Assembly (NCBI GenBank): GCA_028751875.1
Contig: CM054153.1
Span: 7,396,150-7,460,149 of the forward strand
Direction of reading: 5' to 3'
Source: Rapana venosa
Taxonomy: Eukaryota > Mollusca > Gastropoda > Neogastropoda > Muricidae
DNA: 64,000 bases
The first letter of the stretch is position 1. The number at the start of each line of letters is the position of its first letter. This document shows positions 23,591 to 52,386 of the stretch, piece after piece. The notes under the pieces are model-generated. The model did no database searches. It worked only from the letters and a program-made list of their open reading frames with translations, and was not told the origin of the DNA. Position numbers and translations under genes: made by a program.

Positions 23591-26500
23591 GCCTAACTGA
23601 TGTAAGTCTTTCTGAAGTTTTATCTTGTACAGCCTCTGGTGACCAGCAGTGAGTGTTCTTGCATAATGCTTTAAGTGCTGTTCTGTAATTAGCACAATCT
23701 CCTTTAGTGAATGCACTGTTCTTTCCATGTTTGAAACACTGCCCATAGATAGCAATGTTCACTGTTCTCAAGCCAAGGCCACTTATCTCGCCAGATCTCC
23801 AGCTCTGAACCTGCTGGGGCTGTCTGTCTATCTCCTCAATGATCTCTGTCCCAATGAGGTCACTTGTTTCTAGAGTACAAGGCTTCTTGGAAGATGATGT
23901 AATGGAAGAGGACAACACAGCAGGATGAGCCTGCTTTATTATGAAGAGGGCTTGTTGTGGCCCTGGGGGTGGCCTACCAACATAATGAACACTGCAGGAA
24001 CTGACAAGGGCACTGCAGTTTCTGTGATTGGTCAAAAGTGAGGCACTTAGCTAACCAGAAGCATCATATGGGGGGTGGGGGTAAGGAGAAATAGTGCTTC
24101 ATTTTAGAAACCATATAAGCGATGGTGCACTGTTTGTTAAAAAACGCGCCATCCAGGATTTTTTTGCGCCCATTAGGGTGTACTGCCCACATCATTTTGC
24201 AGCAATTTTGAAAAAATCGCAGGAATCCCACAAAGACGCACTCTGGAATCAACACTGGAATACTGTCTTCTTCAATAGTGTTATATGATGATTATCCAAA
24301 CAAGCTAGTCACAGTTTCTCTTGAAAAAAGTGGCACTGAAGTGTCCAGCACCCAATTTTTTTAAAATTATGTATGTTTCTTTAAAGGTCACAATTTGATA
24401 ATTTCTTTTTTTTTGGGGGGGTACCCCGGTTTTTACCCAGGTAAAATCTGCAAATCACACAAATACATGTATACAATGTACTTCAAATTTGACAGAAAGG
24501 AAATTGGCAAATATGATTCTTTCAGCTGGCAAAAATATCACACCAGTCATAGCAGGAAAAAATGAACTTCGCTAAATGAAATGAAATATAAAAAGAAAAA
24601 CAAAACAGAAACCAGTATCAATACCCCCACCTCGCCCCTAAACAAAACATTCCCCCCCCCCCCCCCCCCCGTAAAACAACAACCCACCACTATACAGTAA
24701 ACACACAATATTTAAACTAAAAACAAATAATAAACTGAAGCCATTGGCATTTTATAAGTTTACCTTTTCCTCCTTCTTCATGCGTTCCTTTTCAGCTTTC
24801 TCCTCATCTCGTTTCTGTTTTTTCTCCATTCTCTCTTTCTCTTTTTGTTCTTTAGCATCCTGCCTTTGCTTTTCTTTCTCTTCCTTCACCTTCTGTCTCA
24901 TAGCTGCCTTTTCTTCCTGCTTCTTGCTCATAACCTGCAATGCACAAGTTTAGTCACAGTGACATTGTAGTAGGGAATTGTTTTGCATTCCACTTTCAGT
25001 CACAACAGATTTCTCTACCTGAAATTTGGGCTGCTCTTCTCCAGAAGTGTGTCACCACAAGAGCAGTGCAACCCTTTCATTTTCCTGTTTGCAAGTCTAT
25101 TTGTTTTGTGAGTAGCTTATTTCCTTCAGAATTTTGCCAGGCACAACAATTCTTGTCATGCATAGCTGCCAACCTCTGAGACTCAAAAATAGGAATCCCA
25201 GTGGGGGGTGGGTGGGTTCCGGAGGGGGCTATGCCTGCCTGCCCCCCTGTAAAACCGTAAAAGTGGGGATCAGTGGGCACAGCCCCCTGAAGCTGAAGCA
25301 CTCTTTATATTTAGACAAGCAAATTTGTCATATCCTGACATGAAAACCACAATAAAAATTTTTTAAAACACACACATTAAGAAATATACTATCCATTAAG
25401 CAAACATACACAGATTCAACCAGACTGAAGCTTTAGTAGCAATTCTGGTCTACACATTGCCAATATGAGAATGGAGATTTCTTCTATGTACTAAAGTTAA
25501 CACTTTGTTAACAGTTCACTTGGACTGGCTCCTCTGGCCCTGGGGCAGCTGACACAACACACCAAAAAACATGAAAGACGAAAATTTAGTAACCTACTAG
25601 CCTGTCTGCCCCAAACAAACAAAATCTCTTTTAAAAAAAGCAATGTTGTTCTGTTCATCTCCTCAAAGTCAGGCTAAACCTTTTCCCCCCATAATATGGG
25701 AGGTTGATGACTTCGCTTTTTTCAAGGAGTCCTGGCTGAACTTCTGCTGGAAGCAAAATCCATGCAGGTTTGCCTTTGCCGCCATCATGTTGTTCAGCAT
25801 GTCTGTGCTGAGGGACCCCCTGAAGTCCGTTTTGTTTTTTTGACCTGGCTGAACAGCCTCTCACAACTGGCATTTTTGTTCAAACTTTGGAAACCAGAAT
25901 ATTTTCTTGTAAAATCGGAACCGAGATTCGAATCCAGAAGAATTTAGGAAAACCCGGAAGGGTTGGCAGCCATGGTTATGGGTTCTTTTACATGCACAAA
26001 AGTATGTTGCACATGGGACTTTGGTTTATTTCACATCTGAAAGACTAGCACCCAGATCTGATCACCCCTCTTGGTCTAATGGAAGGAGGAAAAGTTCAGG
26101 CTCAAATGGGGATCAAACCAGTGACTTCTCGCTTTCTAGGCTTGAGTGTTATTTCTAGACCATCAATCCACCAAGATACCACAAAGATCAAAGATACCTT
26201 AGACTGTCATTGACAATGATCACAAACATTAGTGACAAAACTGACATTCTTTCAAGAGTATGAAAATGACCTGCCAACACCCAAGCTAACTGATAAAATA
26301 ACATGTAAACATTTGAGGGTTAACATTTCTTGAAAATTTAGCAGATTATCCAGCATAAGCAGCACATCTGGAATATGCAACATGTATAATACTTTTGTCA
26401 GGTGATTTCACAATGTATATAACTTTGTAAAGCTCTCTTCACTGAACTTATTAATTTTTTCCCCTTTTGCAACGATGCATCTTCCATTAGTCATGACAAA

Positions 26501-29500
26501 CCCTGTAGAAAATAGACCAGTAACAGGAGGCTCTTCAGACAGTATGGTTATGTGAATGCTGATTACCAGAAGAGACCATAATTTGATGGAAGTAAAATTA
26601 TTTATAGACAAAAGTTGACAACCTAGCAGTTTAAAAAAAAGAAGTCATAATTGATATATCAACTTTGGTGGGTCACTGGCTGCTTCAGCCATTATTAACT
26701 TCAGCAGACGAGAAGAGAAGAATGTTATTGCTATCACCCTAAAGACCATGCACAAAACTCAAAAGGCACACTATCCCAAAACTTTTAAAATTCAAAAATG
26801 TGGGGCTCAAGCCAGGAATGACCACAGAGATACTGATATCTAACTGATAGAATGAATCAATAATCTACAAATTTGCTGTAATCATACCTCTGGGTAAGAG
26901 GTTTCTATGAGCTTTATAAATTATACATCCACCATGTTCTAAGTTCAGAATTACTGACACATGGATCAAAATGTTATAACTATTTTGAGGGGTATTGTGC
27001 AGGGGTACTGGCCTATGGGTGACCACAAAATGAGATATTTACTACAAGCTTTTTATTTTCTGTTGCTAACTCACCCGTTTCTTCTTGCTGCCTGTGAGAG
27101 GAGTGGCTTCCCTCAGAACTAATGCTGGAGTTGGCTGAGGCTGGGGTCTTTGGTGTGCATGTTGGTGACAGATCCTCTTTGCCAGCTGGAGTCTTGCTCG
27201 ATGTTGAGCTTTCCTCTTCCTCTTTCTGGGGTGTTTTGGAGGGACTGGCAGCAATCTCACAAATGGAGGAATTCAAGGACTGACTTTTTGATGGTGTGAC
27301 TATATCATCAACCTGATCAGATTTTGTGCCTTCATTATTTACATCTTTTCCTTCCTGAACATCAGCAGCTTTCACACACTCGATGGATACATTCTCAGAT
27401 TCATTTTCCTTGTGTTTGCTGGAAGAATCACTTTCTCCCAACACACTTTCAGTTTCCTTTTTCACACTTTCCTCTTTATCAAATATCAGCTTTCTTGAAA
27501 AATTAGTTTCTGCTTTGTCCTTCAAACAATTTTCTGGTTTAGACCGAGGTGACTGGAGCACTGATTTTCTTGGACTTTTAGCTTTCACGGGGCTGTTTTC
27601 TTTGGGATCATTTTCGTCAAACGAATCTGTCAAGTCAATGACATCATTTGTTGAGGAAATCTCATCCTCTCTGCGAACAAATTTCTCCAAGAGATTGGCT
27701 TTACCTGTTTTAGACTTGGCACAATTCACATTCAAGCATTCAGTCTCTGATGCTGAAGTAGAGCTGACCTCATTGTCATCATTCAGGGAAAGAGGATCCA
27801 CTTTTTCACAAGAATTTTTAAGATCAGGAACTTTGGGGAGTTTGGTTTTGGTGTTGGGAGAGTCATGTTCTGATAATTTGCGCTTTCTTGAAGCAGAAGT
27901 GTTGTTTAAAGGTGTCAGTGGCTTACAACCCAGTGGCTGGAAGGGCAACCGACCTGGAACAGGTTGATACTAATTATGATATTTCAACCAAAACACAGGT
28001 GCACAGAGAGACTATGAAGTGCAACATTTTAATCTTACGTGCTGGTAAACATTGCTAAACTTTGGTTCATACTCGCTGTTTTGGTAGCTAAAACCTACCC
28101 AATAAACAAAAACCAAAATATCAAGATAAAAGCATGCATTTTTTGCTGAAATCCCTGGAGTTGGGGCACAGAACATAGTTTTTCAAGCAGTGTTTCTTGG
28201 GCAAGGTGAATCTGGGGGAGCCCATTCCTATCCAGGTACAGGGTGCATGCTGGGTTCATGTTTCTGTAACTTGCCAAGTGCCGACATGAGTCATGATGAG
28301 TGACTTGATCTTTAGTGTGCATATTTGGTCTTCTGCAATATATTCACAAAGGGAATTAAGGCAATGGCAGGCCTGCTCTTCATGTTGACATGAGATTATA
28401 ACCCCCCCCCCCCTTTTCACCATACATTTTTTAATATGTACAATACTGTCAAAATTTAAAGTCAAGTCAAGTAAAAAAAAAAAAAACCCTTTAAAATCAT
28501 GCCATGAGGGGCAATTACAATACCGACAGGCACATTGATACGTATAGTTATCTCAAAAGACACAAGGAAAATACATTTCAAATTGGTATGAACAGTCCAA
28601 GATAGCTTCAAAATCAAACAAAAAAGAAAAATCACACACACGCAACACACACCAATGTAGGAATACAATGTTGTAAAAACCATTGTAAAAACCATATAAA
28701 CTTATTATTTAAGTGTGCATGCACTTACACACGCACACACACCCATACCAATATATGAACACAAGTTTATAAAGACTACTGACAGTACTGACTAGTAAAC
28801 ACACACACACCAAATGACCACTGACTTGTAAAGACATAAACTTATACTTACAGTTGAGTTACACACACACACAATTAAAAAACCCCATTTAAGCCAAAAA
28901 TAAGATACAGGAGAACTTATTTTCATGAGCATACACACACACTGACAATCAGCGAGGTATATCAGAGAATGTAAAACTGTTTGGCCAGTGCTGTTGTGAA
29001 TTTAGAATTTGAATGACTACTGGAACAAAAGTTCTAATTTCTTTTTCTACTTGTTCTACTGTTGGAGCACCAAAACCAGCGTCCTGAAGGCAACAAATGA
29101 AATTCTGAAGACATAGCATGGGAAGGATCAGCTAAGCTTTCACACAAGCTGCTGATTGTAGAACGACTTGAGATCTCTTTGTTCTCCAATTATTTTTCAG
29201 CAGATTCTAACGATTCTCCAAAGACTATTTTTGTTTTTAACACTAAGGCTATTGTACCACCAGATGAAAGCAAAACTTAGAACACTATGTAGGACTTGTA
29301 AACCATTCTTCCAGTTCTAATTTTCTGATACAACACCACATTCACTCAAGAAATCAATATAGTGTATTACATTTACATACCTTGTTTCAATCGTTTTGTA
29401 CCCTCTTGTTCTTTCAAACTGTCCACTGCAAAAAATAAGATGTTTCCTCAATAACACTAACAGAAATCAAGACAAAAATCATATTTACACATTAACCTAA

Positions 29501-31503
29501 TAAAACACTAAAAGTAAGACTTAGAGTAAGAGCAAACAAAGCATTAACCACTAGACTGCCTTACCCCGGATATTTTCCGGGGCTAAAAGTGCACCCTATA
29601 CGCCAACCCGGAAAATTTCCGGGGTGTCGAACTGAAGTAAACAAGCCTGCTTCCTTGACTACAGTTAAAGGGAAAGAACTCCAAAATTAATGGAGACCAC
29701 TCTCCTGTTGCTTGGCAACATTGAGCTGCAAAAACCGTGGCAAAATCGATCGTTTTTTCACTTGTATTTTGTGCTTTTATGCATGACTGCTTGAGAAGTT
29801 CTTGTTCAAAATTGCTGACACTTCTTGTTGAAGGCATCAATAACTTTACACAGCTGTAAAAGTGGCAAATAAAACTAGATTTACCTAACAGTGATGAAAA
29901 CGATCGGGTATGATTCATGAGATCGTGTATTTAAAAAACAATGAATGAGATTTGGCCTAGACATATGTTTGACATTATTGAGATGGGGGGTACTCAGAAT
30001 GACAGTGGTGATGAAGAAATCGTATTTATGGTCGATTTTTTACATTTTAAATATATTTTCGCAGTGAAATACCATGCTAACTAATTTGAGCTTGCCTCGA
30101 AGTAATCTATGATATATATATACTGTCATTGAGTAGACTATCAGGAATATTCATGTAGTAGTTTCTGAGTAAGAGGGATATGAACATAGCAGTGGTACAT
30201 AAGAATTTTATTCCCCGGCATAAAGGGGACGGGATAGCTCAGTGGTCGGAGCACTCGCTTTCCCCCAGCCAAGTTAAGCAGCATCGAGCGTGGTTACCAG
30301 TTGGATGGGTGACCGTTTGCACGCCTTGGCTTCAGTACAGTTCCCCCAGCTGTAAATGGGTACCTACCCTCTTTAGGGTCAGGGAAGGTAAAGCGGCGAG
30401 GGAGAGGAGATAGGCGCTGCCCTCAATATGCTGGCCCTAGAGAAGTGAGGTCTCTGACACCTCGCTCCCCTACGACCTTATAGGTTATGGGACTCCTTTA
30501 CCTTTTATATAGCAGGGTGCACTTGCACTGGGCAGTTAAGAGGTTAACAAAAATCAGTAATGACACAACCTGTATTTTTCTAATACTTAAAAAGCCAATA
30601 AACAAGGTTTCAATGAACAAATTTACAGTTCCAAATCAAGTTGTGCAGTATCCCTCTAATTTCTAAATCTAGTAAATGAGATCTTTCCATGTTGACTTGT
30701 TGTCCCCCCCCCCCCCTCCCCTCCCCAAAAAAGCATGGAAGGATAACCCAGTCCACAGTAGCAAACTGGCTATGGCCTAAATTAGCTAAAACTTAAAAAG
30801 GGGTAATGGTGCCTGTAAAAAAAAAAAAGAAAAAAAAAGGGAAGTTGCAGTGCATGATCAGCCCTTTTATTCACTCATATGTTTTGGACAAAAACTGTCC
30901 CTTTTCAAGGCTTTATTTTATATATATATACATATATTCATAATATAATGGCTAAAAATTGTAACATGGTCTTTCTCCACCAAGACGTAAAAAATAGGCC
31001 TATAGGATATAGCCTACAATCACATGGTCTAACTAGGAGGCACTGGAAGCATCCCCTCACAACATAAAAACTAACATGCATCTGAATATGTACATGTAAG
31101 TATAGGCCTATAAAATTATTATCATCAGGTAGGCCAGGCCTAACCAATCAGCTTAGGCTAACTTTGGTGCTGATGACTGCGTATATCATACAGTGATGCA
31201 CCCCATCCAAGCAGTCATGATCGATTTTACGAGCTTTAAAAAAACTAAAATAGCACCCCCCCCCTCCCCCAATTAGCGCTGAAAAAAAAACAAGCACAAG
31301 AGCAAACAAACAAAAAAACCCAATCAACATCAAGCTTAGCCGATCTAGTGGTTCCAGTTGGTGCCGATCCTACAAAACTTGTGAGGCTTTTCATTCCAGT
31401 AAATTCTGCATTGTTTATTATGATCATCTTTCACATGAAAAACATTAACCGATCACTTACCAACAGATGGCCTTTTCCCTGTTCCAGCTATTCTCTGAGC
31501 CAT
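13977..31503 (-). CDS. CHAF1A: Chromatin assembly factor 1 subunit A (CAF-1 p150), complete coding region, 15 exons
   Basis: CAF-1 deposits newly made H3-H4 onto DNA behind the fork in the nucleus; p150 links PCNA, histones and the other two subunits. I joined 15 GT-AG exons into about 1088 residues (the human protein is 956). In order: a PIP1-type motif KRLKQGRLPF (about 25-34), a SUMO-interaction-like VIDLT (about 134-138), a Lys/Glu/Arg-rich KER coiled coil (about 323-450), a second PIP motif KEVFTSFF (about 451-458), the conserved IPFELKKDMTLAPVKR block, LLQFHTDYRPPYYGTW, and an acidic ED region ending in VPHGYLSEDEG (about 602-653). Then come a C-terminal winged-helix region starting LIRLVHGNTFGIKKLVREF and a tail ending DEDCIILD. 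The start ATG has a good context (AACATGG). Two exons (3 and 13) carry one extra base each, so the literal sequence is frame-broken. The identity is secure from the order of conserved blocks. Confidence 0.95.
15886..16197 (+). repeat. Minisatellite, ~27-31-bp units
   Basis: About ten diverged head-to-tail units of the form 'gataatagtaatcagaatga' plus a short variable part ('cacaggt', 'tgcaggct', 'cataggt'). It lies in CHAF1A intron 14 and stops about 45 bases from the exon 14 donor. Confidence 0.85.
16243..16387 (-). CDS. CHAF1A: CHAF1A coding exon 14
   Basis: Encodes TVCIRSSPIETLISCPTLAD and on through a Ser/Lys-rich stretch to RCRKRALPEE. Weakly conserved, but bounded by a good acceptor (GTGTGCAG) and donor (GTAATT), and phase-consistent (0 in, 1 out). 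A minisatellite lies immediately past the donor. Confidence 0.82.
16866..17031 (-). CDS. CHAF1A: CHAF1A coding exon 13 (one-base frame break)
   Basis: Begins VTPEVLK in frame with exon 12 and ends FWLDKPCPNKEHLAIFRSFE in frame with exon 14. The two halves sit in different frames, separated by an AAAA run (17010-17013, minus strand). The length is 166, one more than the multiple of three that 0/0 phases require. With one A fewer the block reads VLKARQRAKALAWEAE, aligning without gaps to human NHKVRQKLKAKEWDEF. Confidence 0.88.
17367..17474 (-). CDS. CHAF1A: CHAF1A coding exon 12 (acidic ED region)
   Basis: 36 codons: a Glu-rich run, then DDGWMVPHGYLSEDEG, matching human DDGFFVPHGYLSEDEG. Phases 0/0. 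Confidence 0.95.
18147..18224 (-). CDS. CHAF1A: CHAF1A coding exon 11 (acidic ED region)
   Basis: 26 codons, EVFDYEVDSDEEWEEEEPGE then SLSDSN, nearly identical to the human LDYEVDSDEEWEEEEPGESLS. The acidic region is part of the histone H3-H4 binding surface. Phases 0/0. Confidence 0.95.
18566..18743 (-). CDS. CHAF1A: CHAF1A coding exon 10
   Basis: Contains KLLQFHTDYRPPYYGTWRK and NPWKKDG, matching human KLLQFCENHRPAYWGTWNK and DPWAQD. This is one of the most conserved p150 signatures. Phase 2 in, 0 out. Confidence 0.95.
19346..19425 (-). CDS. CHAF1A: CHAF1A coding exon 9
   Basis: Encodes EKAKLTYVDELKQGIRKPPR and on to TYRVLR, a less conserved linker. Acceptor TGTGCAG, donor GTGAGT. Phase 0 in, 2 out, compatible with both neighbours. 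Confidence 0.85.
19866..19994 (-). CDS. CHAF1A: CHAF1A coding exon 8
   Basis: 43 codons with FIPFELKKDMTLAPVKRQ, matching the human FAPFEIKEHMVLAPRRR block directly after the second PIP motif. Phases 0/0. Confidence 0.92.
20831..20905 (-). CDS. CHAF1A: CHAF1A coding exon 7 (second PIP motif)
   Basis: 25 codons containing KEVFTSFFIKPK, the counterpart of the human KAEITRFFQKPK PCNA-binding motif. Lys, an aliphatic or aromatic residue at position 4, and FF at 7-8 all align. Phases 0/0. Confidence 0.92.
21281..21362 (-). CDS. CHAF1A: CHAF1A coding exon 6 (KER coiled coil)
   Basis: Encodes NAKLEEKKMKEEEKRLKDEQ and on to EEEEK, very close to the human AKLEEKRKKEEEKRL block. Phase 2 in, 0 out. 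Confidence 0.9.
21684..21793 (-). CDS. CHAF1A: CHAF1A coding exon 5 (KER coiled coil)
   Basis: Encodes EKKEKERLEKKEQVEKEK and on to KKMEKL, continuing the charged helix. Acceptor TTTTCAG, donor GTAAGT. Phase 0 in, 2 out. Confidence 0.9.
22074..22112 (+). repeat. (GA)n microsatellite
   Basis: A pure GA run in CHAF1A intron 4 that borders the first unit of the tandem duplication to its right. Confidence 0.95.
22110..23010. repeat. Tandem duplication of a ~430-bp unit, each with a SINE-A 3' end
   Basis: Unit 1 (about 22110-22505) and unit 2 (about 22566-23010) share long stretches. Both start with 'gacaatgacaa', then the reverse complement of the SINE-A tail ('gaataagcacccatgtgctt', 'ttacatccagtcccc'), then 'atagcaatacacttacacag', 'agcaagaaccaagagcaaaac' and 'ggagaacaaacca'. 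They differ mainly in A-rich runs. It is non-coding and sits in CHAF1A intron 4. Confidence 0.8.
23066..23588. repeat. Three diverged ~150-bp units separated by (GA)n tracts
   Basis: The phrase 'tttccac.ttcagagagatag' followed by 'gttaaagccaat.tcaaagtcttgtt' recurs near 23128, 23285 and 23435. Between the units lie GA runs (23066-23117, about 23380-23423, 23513-23588). Confidence 0.75.
23589..24035 (-). other. Unexplained open reading frame in CHAF1A intron 4
   Basis: About 150 codons are open on the minus strand before the frame enters a GA/CT run. The composition is richer in GC and less repetitive than the flanks. It includes phrases such as GRPPPGPQQALFIIKQAHPA and LIGTEIIEEIDRQPQQVQSW, which I cannot place in any family. 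It could be a relic of a mobile-element gene, an alternative exon, or chance. The frame does not join the CHAF1A reading in any obvious way. Confidence 0.3.
24764..24934 (-). CDS. CHAF1A: CHAF1A coding exon 4 (KER coiled coil)
   Basis: 57 codons beginning VMSKKQEEKAAMRQKVK and almost entirely Lys, Glu, Gln and Arg. It is the start of the KER segment, which binds DNA in characterised CAF-1. Phases are 0/0. Confidence 0.9.
25161..25974. mobile_element. hAT-like DNA transposon relic with terminal inverted repeats
   Basis: The left end reads CATAGCTGCCAACC (25161-25174). The right end is its inverted match with one mismatch, GGTTGGCAGCCATG (25961-25974). Between them lies a recognisable C-terminal fragment of a hAT-type transposase on the minus strand. 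The 814-bp length is far too short for an autonomous element. I could not resolve a clean 8-bp target duplication, so the exact ends carry a few bases of doubt. It sits in CHAF1A intron 3. Confidence 0.65.
25655..25905 (-). pseudogene. hAT transposase C-terminal (dimerisation) fragment, frameshifted
   Basis: On the minus strand, NKNASCERLFSQVKKTK reads in one frame and FRGSLSTDMLNNMMAAKANL then HGFCFQQKFSQDSLKKAKS in another. Together they give the conserved hAT C-terminal pattern in which a Cys/Ser-Glu-Arg-x-Phe-Ser helix is followed by a Leu-x-x-x-Met block. One frameshift near the A-rich KKTK codons (about 25840) breaks it. It is clearly non-functional on its own. Confidence 0.7.
25975..26190 (-). 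mobile_element. tRNA-derived SINE-like element
   Basis: On the minus strand the head near 26180 reads GTTGATGGTCTAGAAATAAC, with a B-box-like CTGGTTTGATCCCC near 26110-26124, followed by a body without coding potential. It directly abuts the right end of the hAT relic. Boundaries are approximate. Confidence 0.5.
27075..27953 (-). CDS. CHAF1A: CHAF1A coding exon 3 (N-terminal region; one-base frame break)
   Basis: The largest internal exon encodes residues 30-322, from RLPFQPLGCK through LLEKFVRRED and VIDLTDSFDEND to ATPLTGSKKKR. It is Ser/Glu-rich and mostly disordered in appearance. The main frame is open throughout, but the last residues needed to join exon 4 (ATPLTGSKKKR) read one frame away. 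The shift falls near a GGG run on the minus strand (27110-27112). The length of 879 is one base too many for the flanking phases. Confidence 0.85.
28100..28400 (-). mobile_element. Diverged SINE fragment related to 34385-34632
   Basis: It shares the phrase 'cacaaagggaattaaggcaa' plus 'tggcaggcctgc' (28346-28377) with the SINE at 34385-34632, in the same orientation. The rest is diverged. It lies in CHAF1A intron 2. Confidence 0.4.
29381..29425 (-). CDS. CHAF1A: CHAF1A coding exon 2 (first half of PIP1)
   Basis: A small 45-base exon between a TTTTTTGCAG acceptor and a GTATGT donor, encoding VDSLKEQEGTKRLKQ. Its phases (1 in, 1 out) join exactly to exons 1 and 3. It supplies the Gln of the PCNA-binding KQGRLPF motif. 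Confidence 0.85.
29544..30547. mobile_element. Third TTAA-bounded inverted-repeat element, different family, with nested SINE
   Basis: The left end TTAACCACTAGACTGCC and the right end GGCAGTTAAGAGGTTAA are inverted matches with a few mismatches; 'gtgcaccct' also recurs inverted just inside both ends. The left subterminal region carries two related near-palindromes, CCGGATATTTTCCGGGG and CCGGAAAATTTCCGG. TTAA sites again point to piggyBac-type mobilisation, but the termini differ from copies A and B. A SINE at 30225-30506 has inserted near the right end. It lies in CHAF1A intron 1. Confidence 0.65.
30225..30506 (+). mobile_element. SINE with tRNA-like A box fused to a 5S rRNA-like internal region
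   Basis: The element starts GGGGACGGGATAGCTCAGTGG, a tRNA-type head with an A box. Instead of a tRNA B box it continues at 30271-30315 with AAGTTAAGCAGC and TTGGATGGGTGACCG, separated by TCGAGCGTGGTTACCAG. This matches the internal control region of metazoan 5S rRNA (A box, intermediate element and C box) nearly base for base. A GC-rich body follows. The structure implies a hybrid of two RNA polymerase III promoters. Composite 5S/tRNA SINEs are known in other animals. Confidence 0.7.
31461..31503 (-). CDS. CHAF1A: CHAF1A coding exon 1
   Basis: Encodes residues 1-14, starting MAQRIAGTGKRPSV, and ends in phase 1 at a GTAAGT donor. The ATG at 31503-31501 has A at -3 and G at +4. Confidence 0.85.
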
Positions 31504-31598
31504 GTTGGAAAAGAAAGGATCTGTTGTCCTTTGCAAAGCTGAATCTGTGCAAAGGATTTGTGATCTGAACACTTGATGCTTTTTAGACTTCTTCGAAC

Positions 31599-31608
31599 TT
31601 GGCGCGAA
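31599..31608 (-). promoter_or_regulatory. E2F-like site (TTCGCGCCAA)
   Basis: On the minus strand ATTCGCGCCAAG differs little from the classical TTTCGCGCC palindromic E2F site. It lies about 100 bases upstream of the CHAF1A ATG, a position typical of S-phase genes. Confidence 0.5.
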
Positions 31609-31643
31609 TGCTGACCTCAACCTGCCCGCACTTTTCTGCAGTT

Positions 31644-31651
31644 TTTCCCGC
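31644..31651 (+). promoter_or_regulatory. E2F-like site (TTTCCCGC)
   Basis: Exact match to the TTTSSCGC consensus, about 140 bases upstream of the CHAF1A start and 45 bases from the other E2F-like site. Confidence 0.45.
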
Positions 31652-31827
31652 AGCAGCTGTTTCCGGTTTTGTCGGAATAATAAATTTGCATTTCTGTAAT
31701 AATATAAATGTCTAATTAATAGAGTGTTATCTGTTCGAGATATGTTTGCTTTTGATTCTTTAAAAAGGAAGTTTTACCTCTGCTTTCAGTATCTGTAATG
31801 TTTATGTTATTTACTCCGATGATTTCG

Positions 31828-31835
31828 TGACGTCA
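31828..31835. promoter_or_regulatory. Consensus cAMP response element (TGACGTCA)
   Basis: A perfect CRE palindrome 109 bases upstream of the endophilin ATG, within GTGACGTCACATG. CREB/ATF proteins bind such sites and favour promoter-proximal positions. Which of the two genes it serves is not shown. Confidence 0.5.
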
Positions 31836-31943
31836 CATGAATGTCCACCACCAAAGAAGTGGGAGTGAACAGTCTGGACCGTTTCGTGTGCATGTGTGTG
31901 TGTTTTTGTGTTAAATAACTGTCGCAGGGGTACATCCTTCATC

Positions 31944-52386
<20,443 letters not shown>

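Larger units (their letters stand above)
31504..31943. promoter_or_regulatory. Divergent promoter region between CHAF1A and endophilin-A
   Basis: Only 440 bases separate the two start codons, so both 5' UTRs and core promoters must lie here unless non-coding first exons exist elsewhere. There is no obvious TATA box. The CHAF1A-proximal half has two E2F-like sites, and the endophilin-proximal half has a consensus CRE. Confidence 0.7.

Noticed and set aside
27870..27900. HP1-binding PxVxL motif in CHAF1A exon 3 (PKVPD)
   Set aside because: The final Leu of the motif is missing and the location does not correspond to the human motif.
27383..27967. 194-codon plus-strand frame opposite CHAF1A exon 3
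   Set aside because: It is the antisense of the low-complexity Ser/Glu-rich exon and has no recognisable domain.
30271..30315. 5S rRNA gene
   Set aside because: Only the internal control region matches; both ends of 5S rRNA are missing and a tRNA-like head precedes it.
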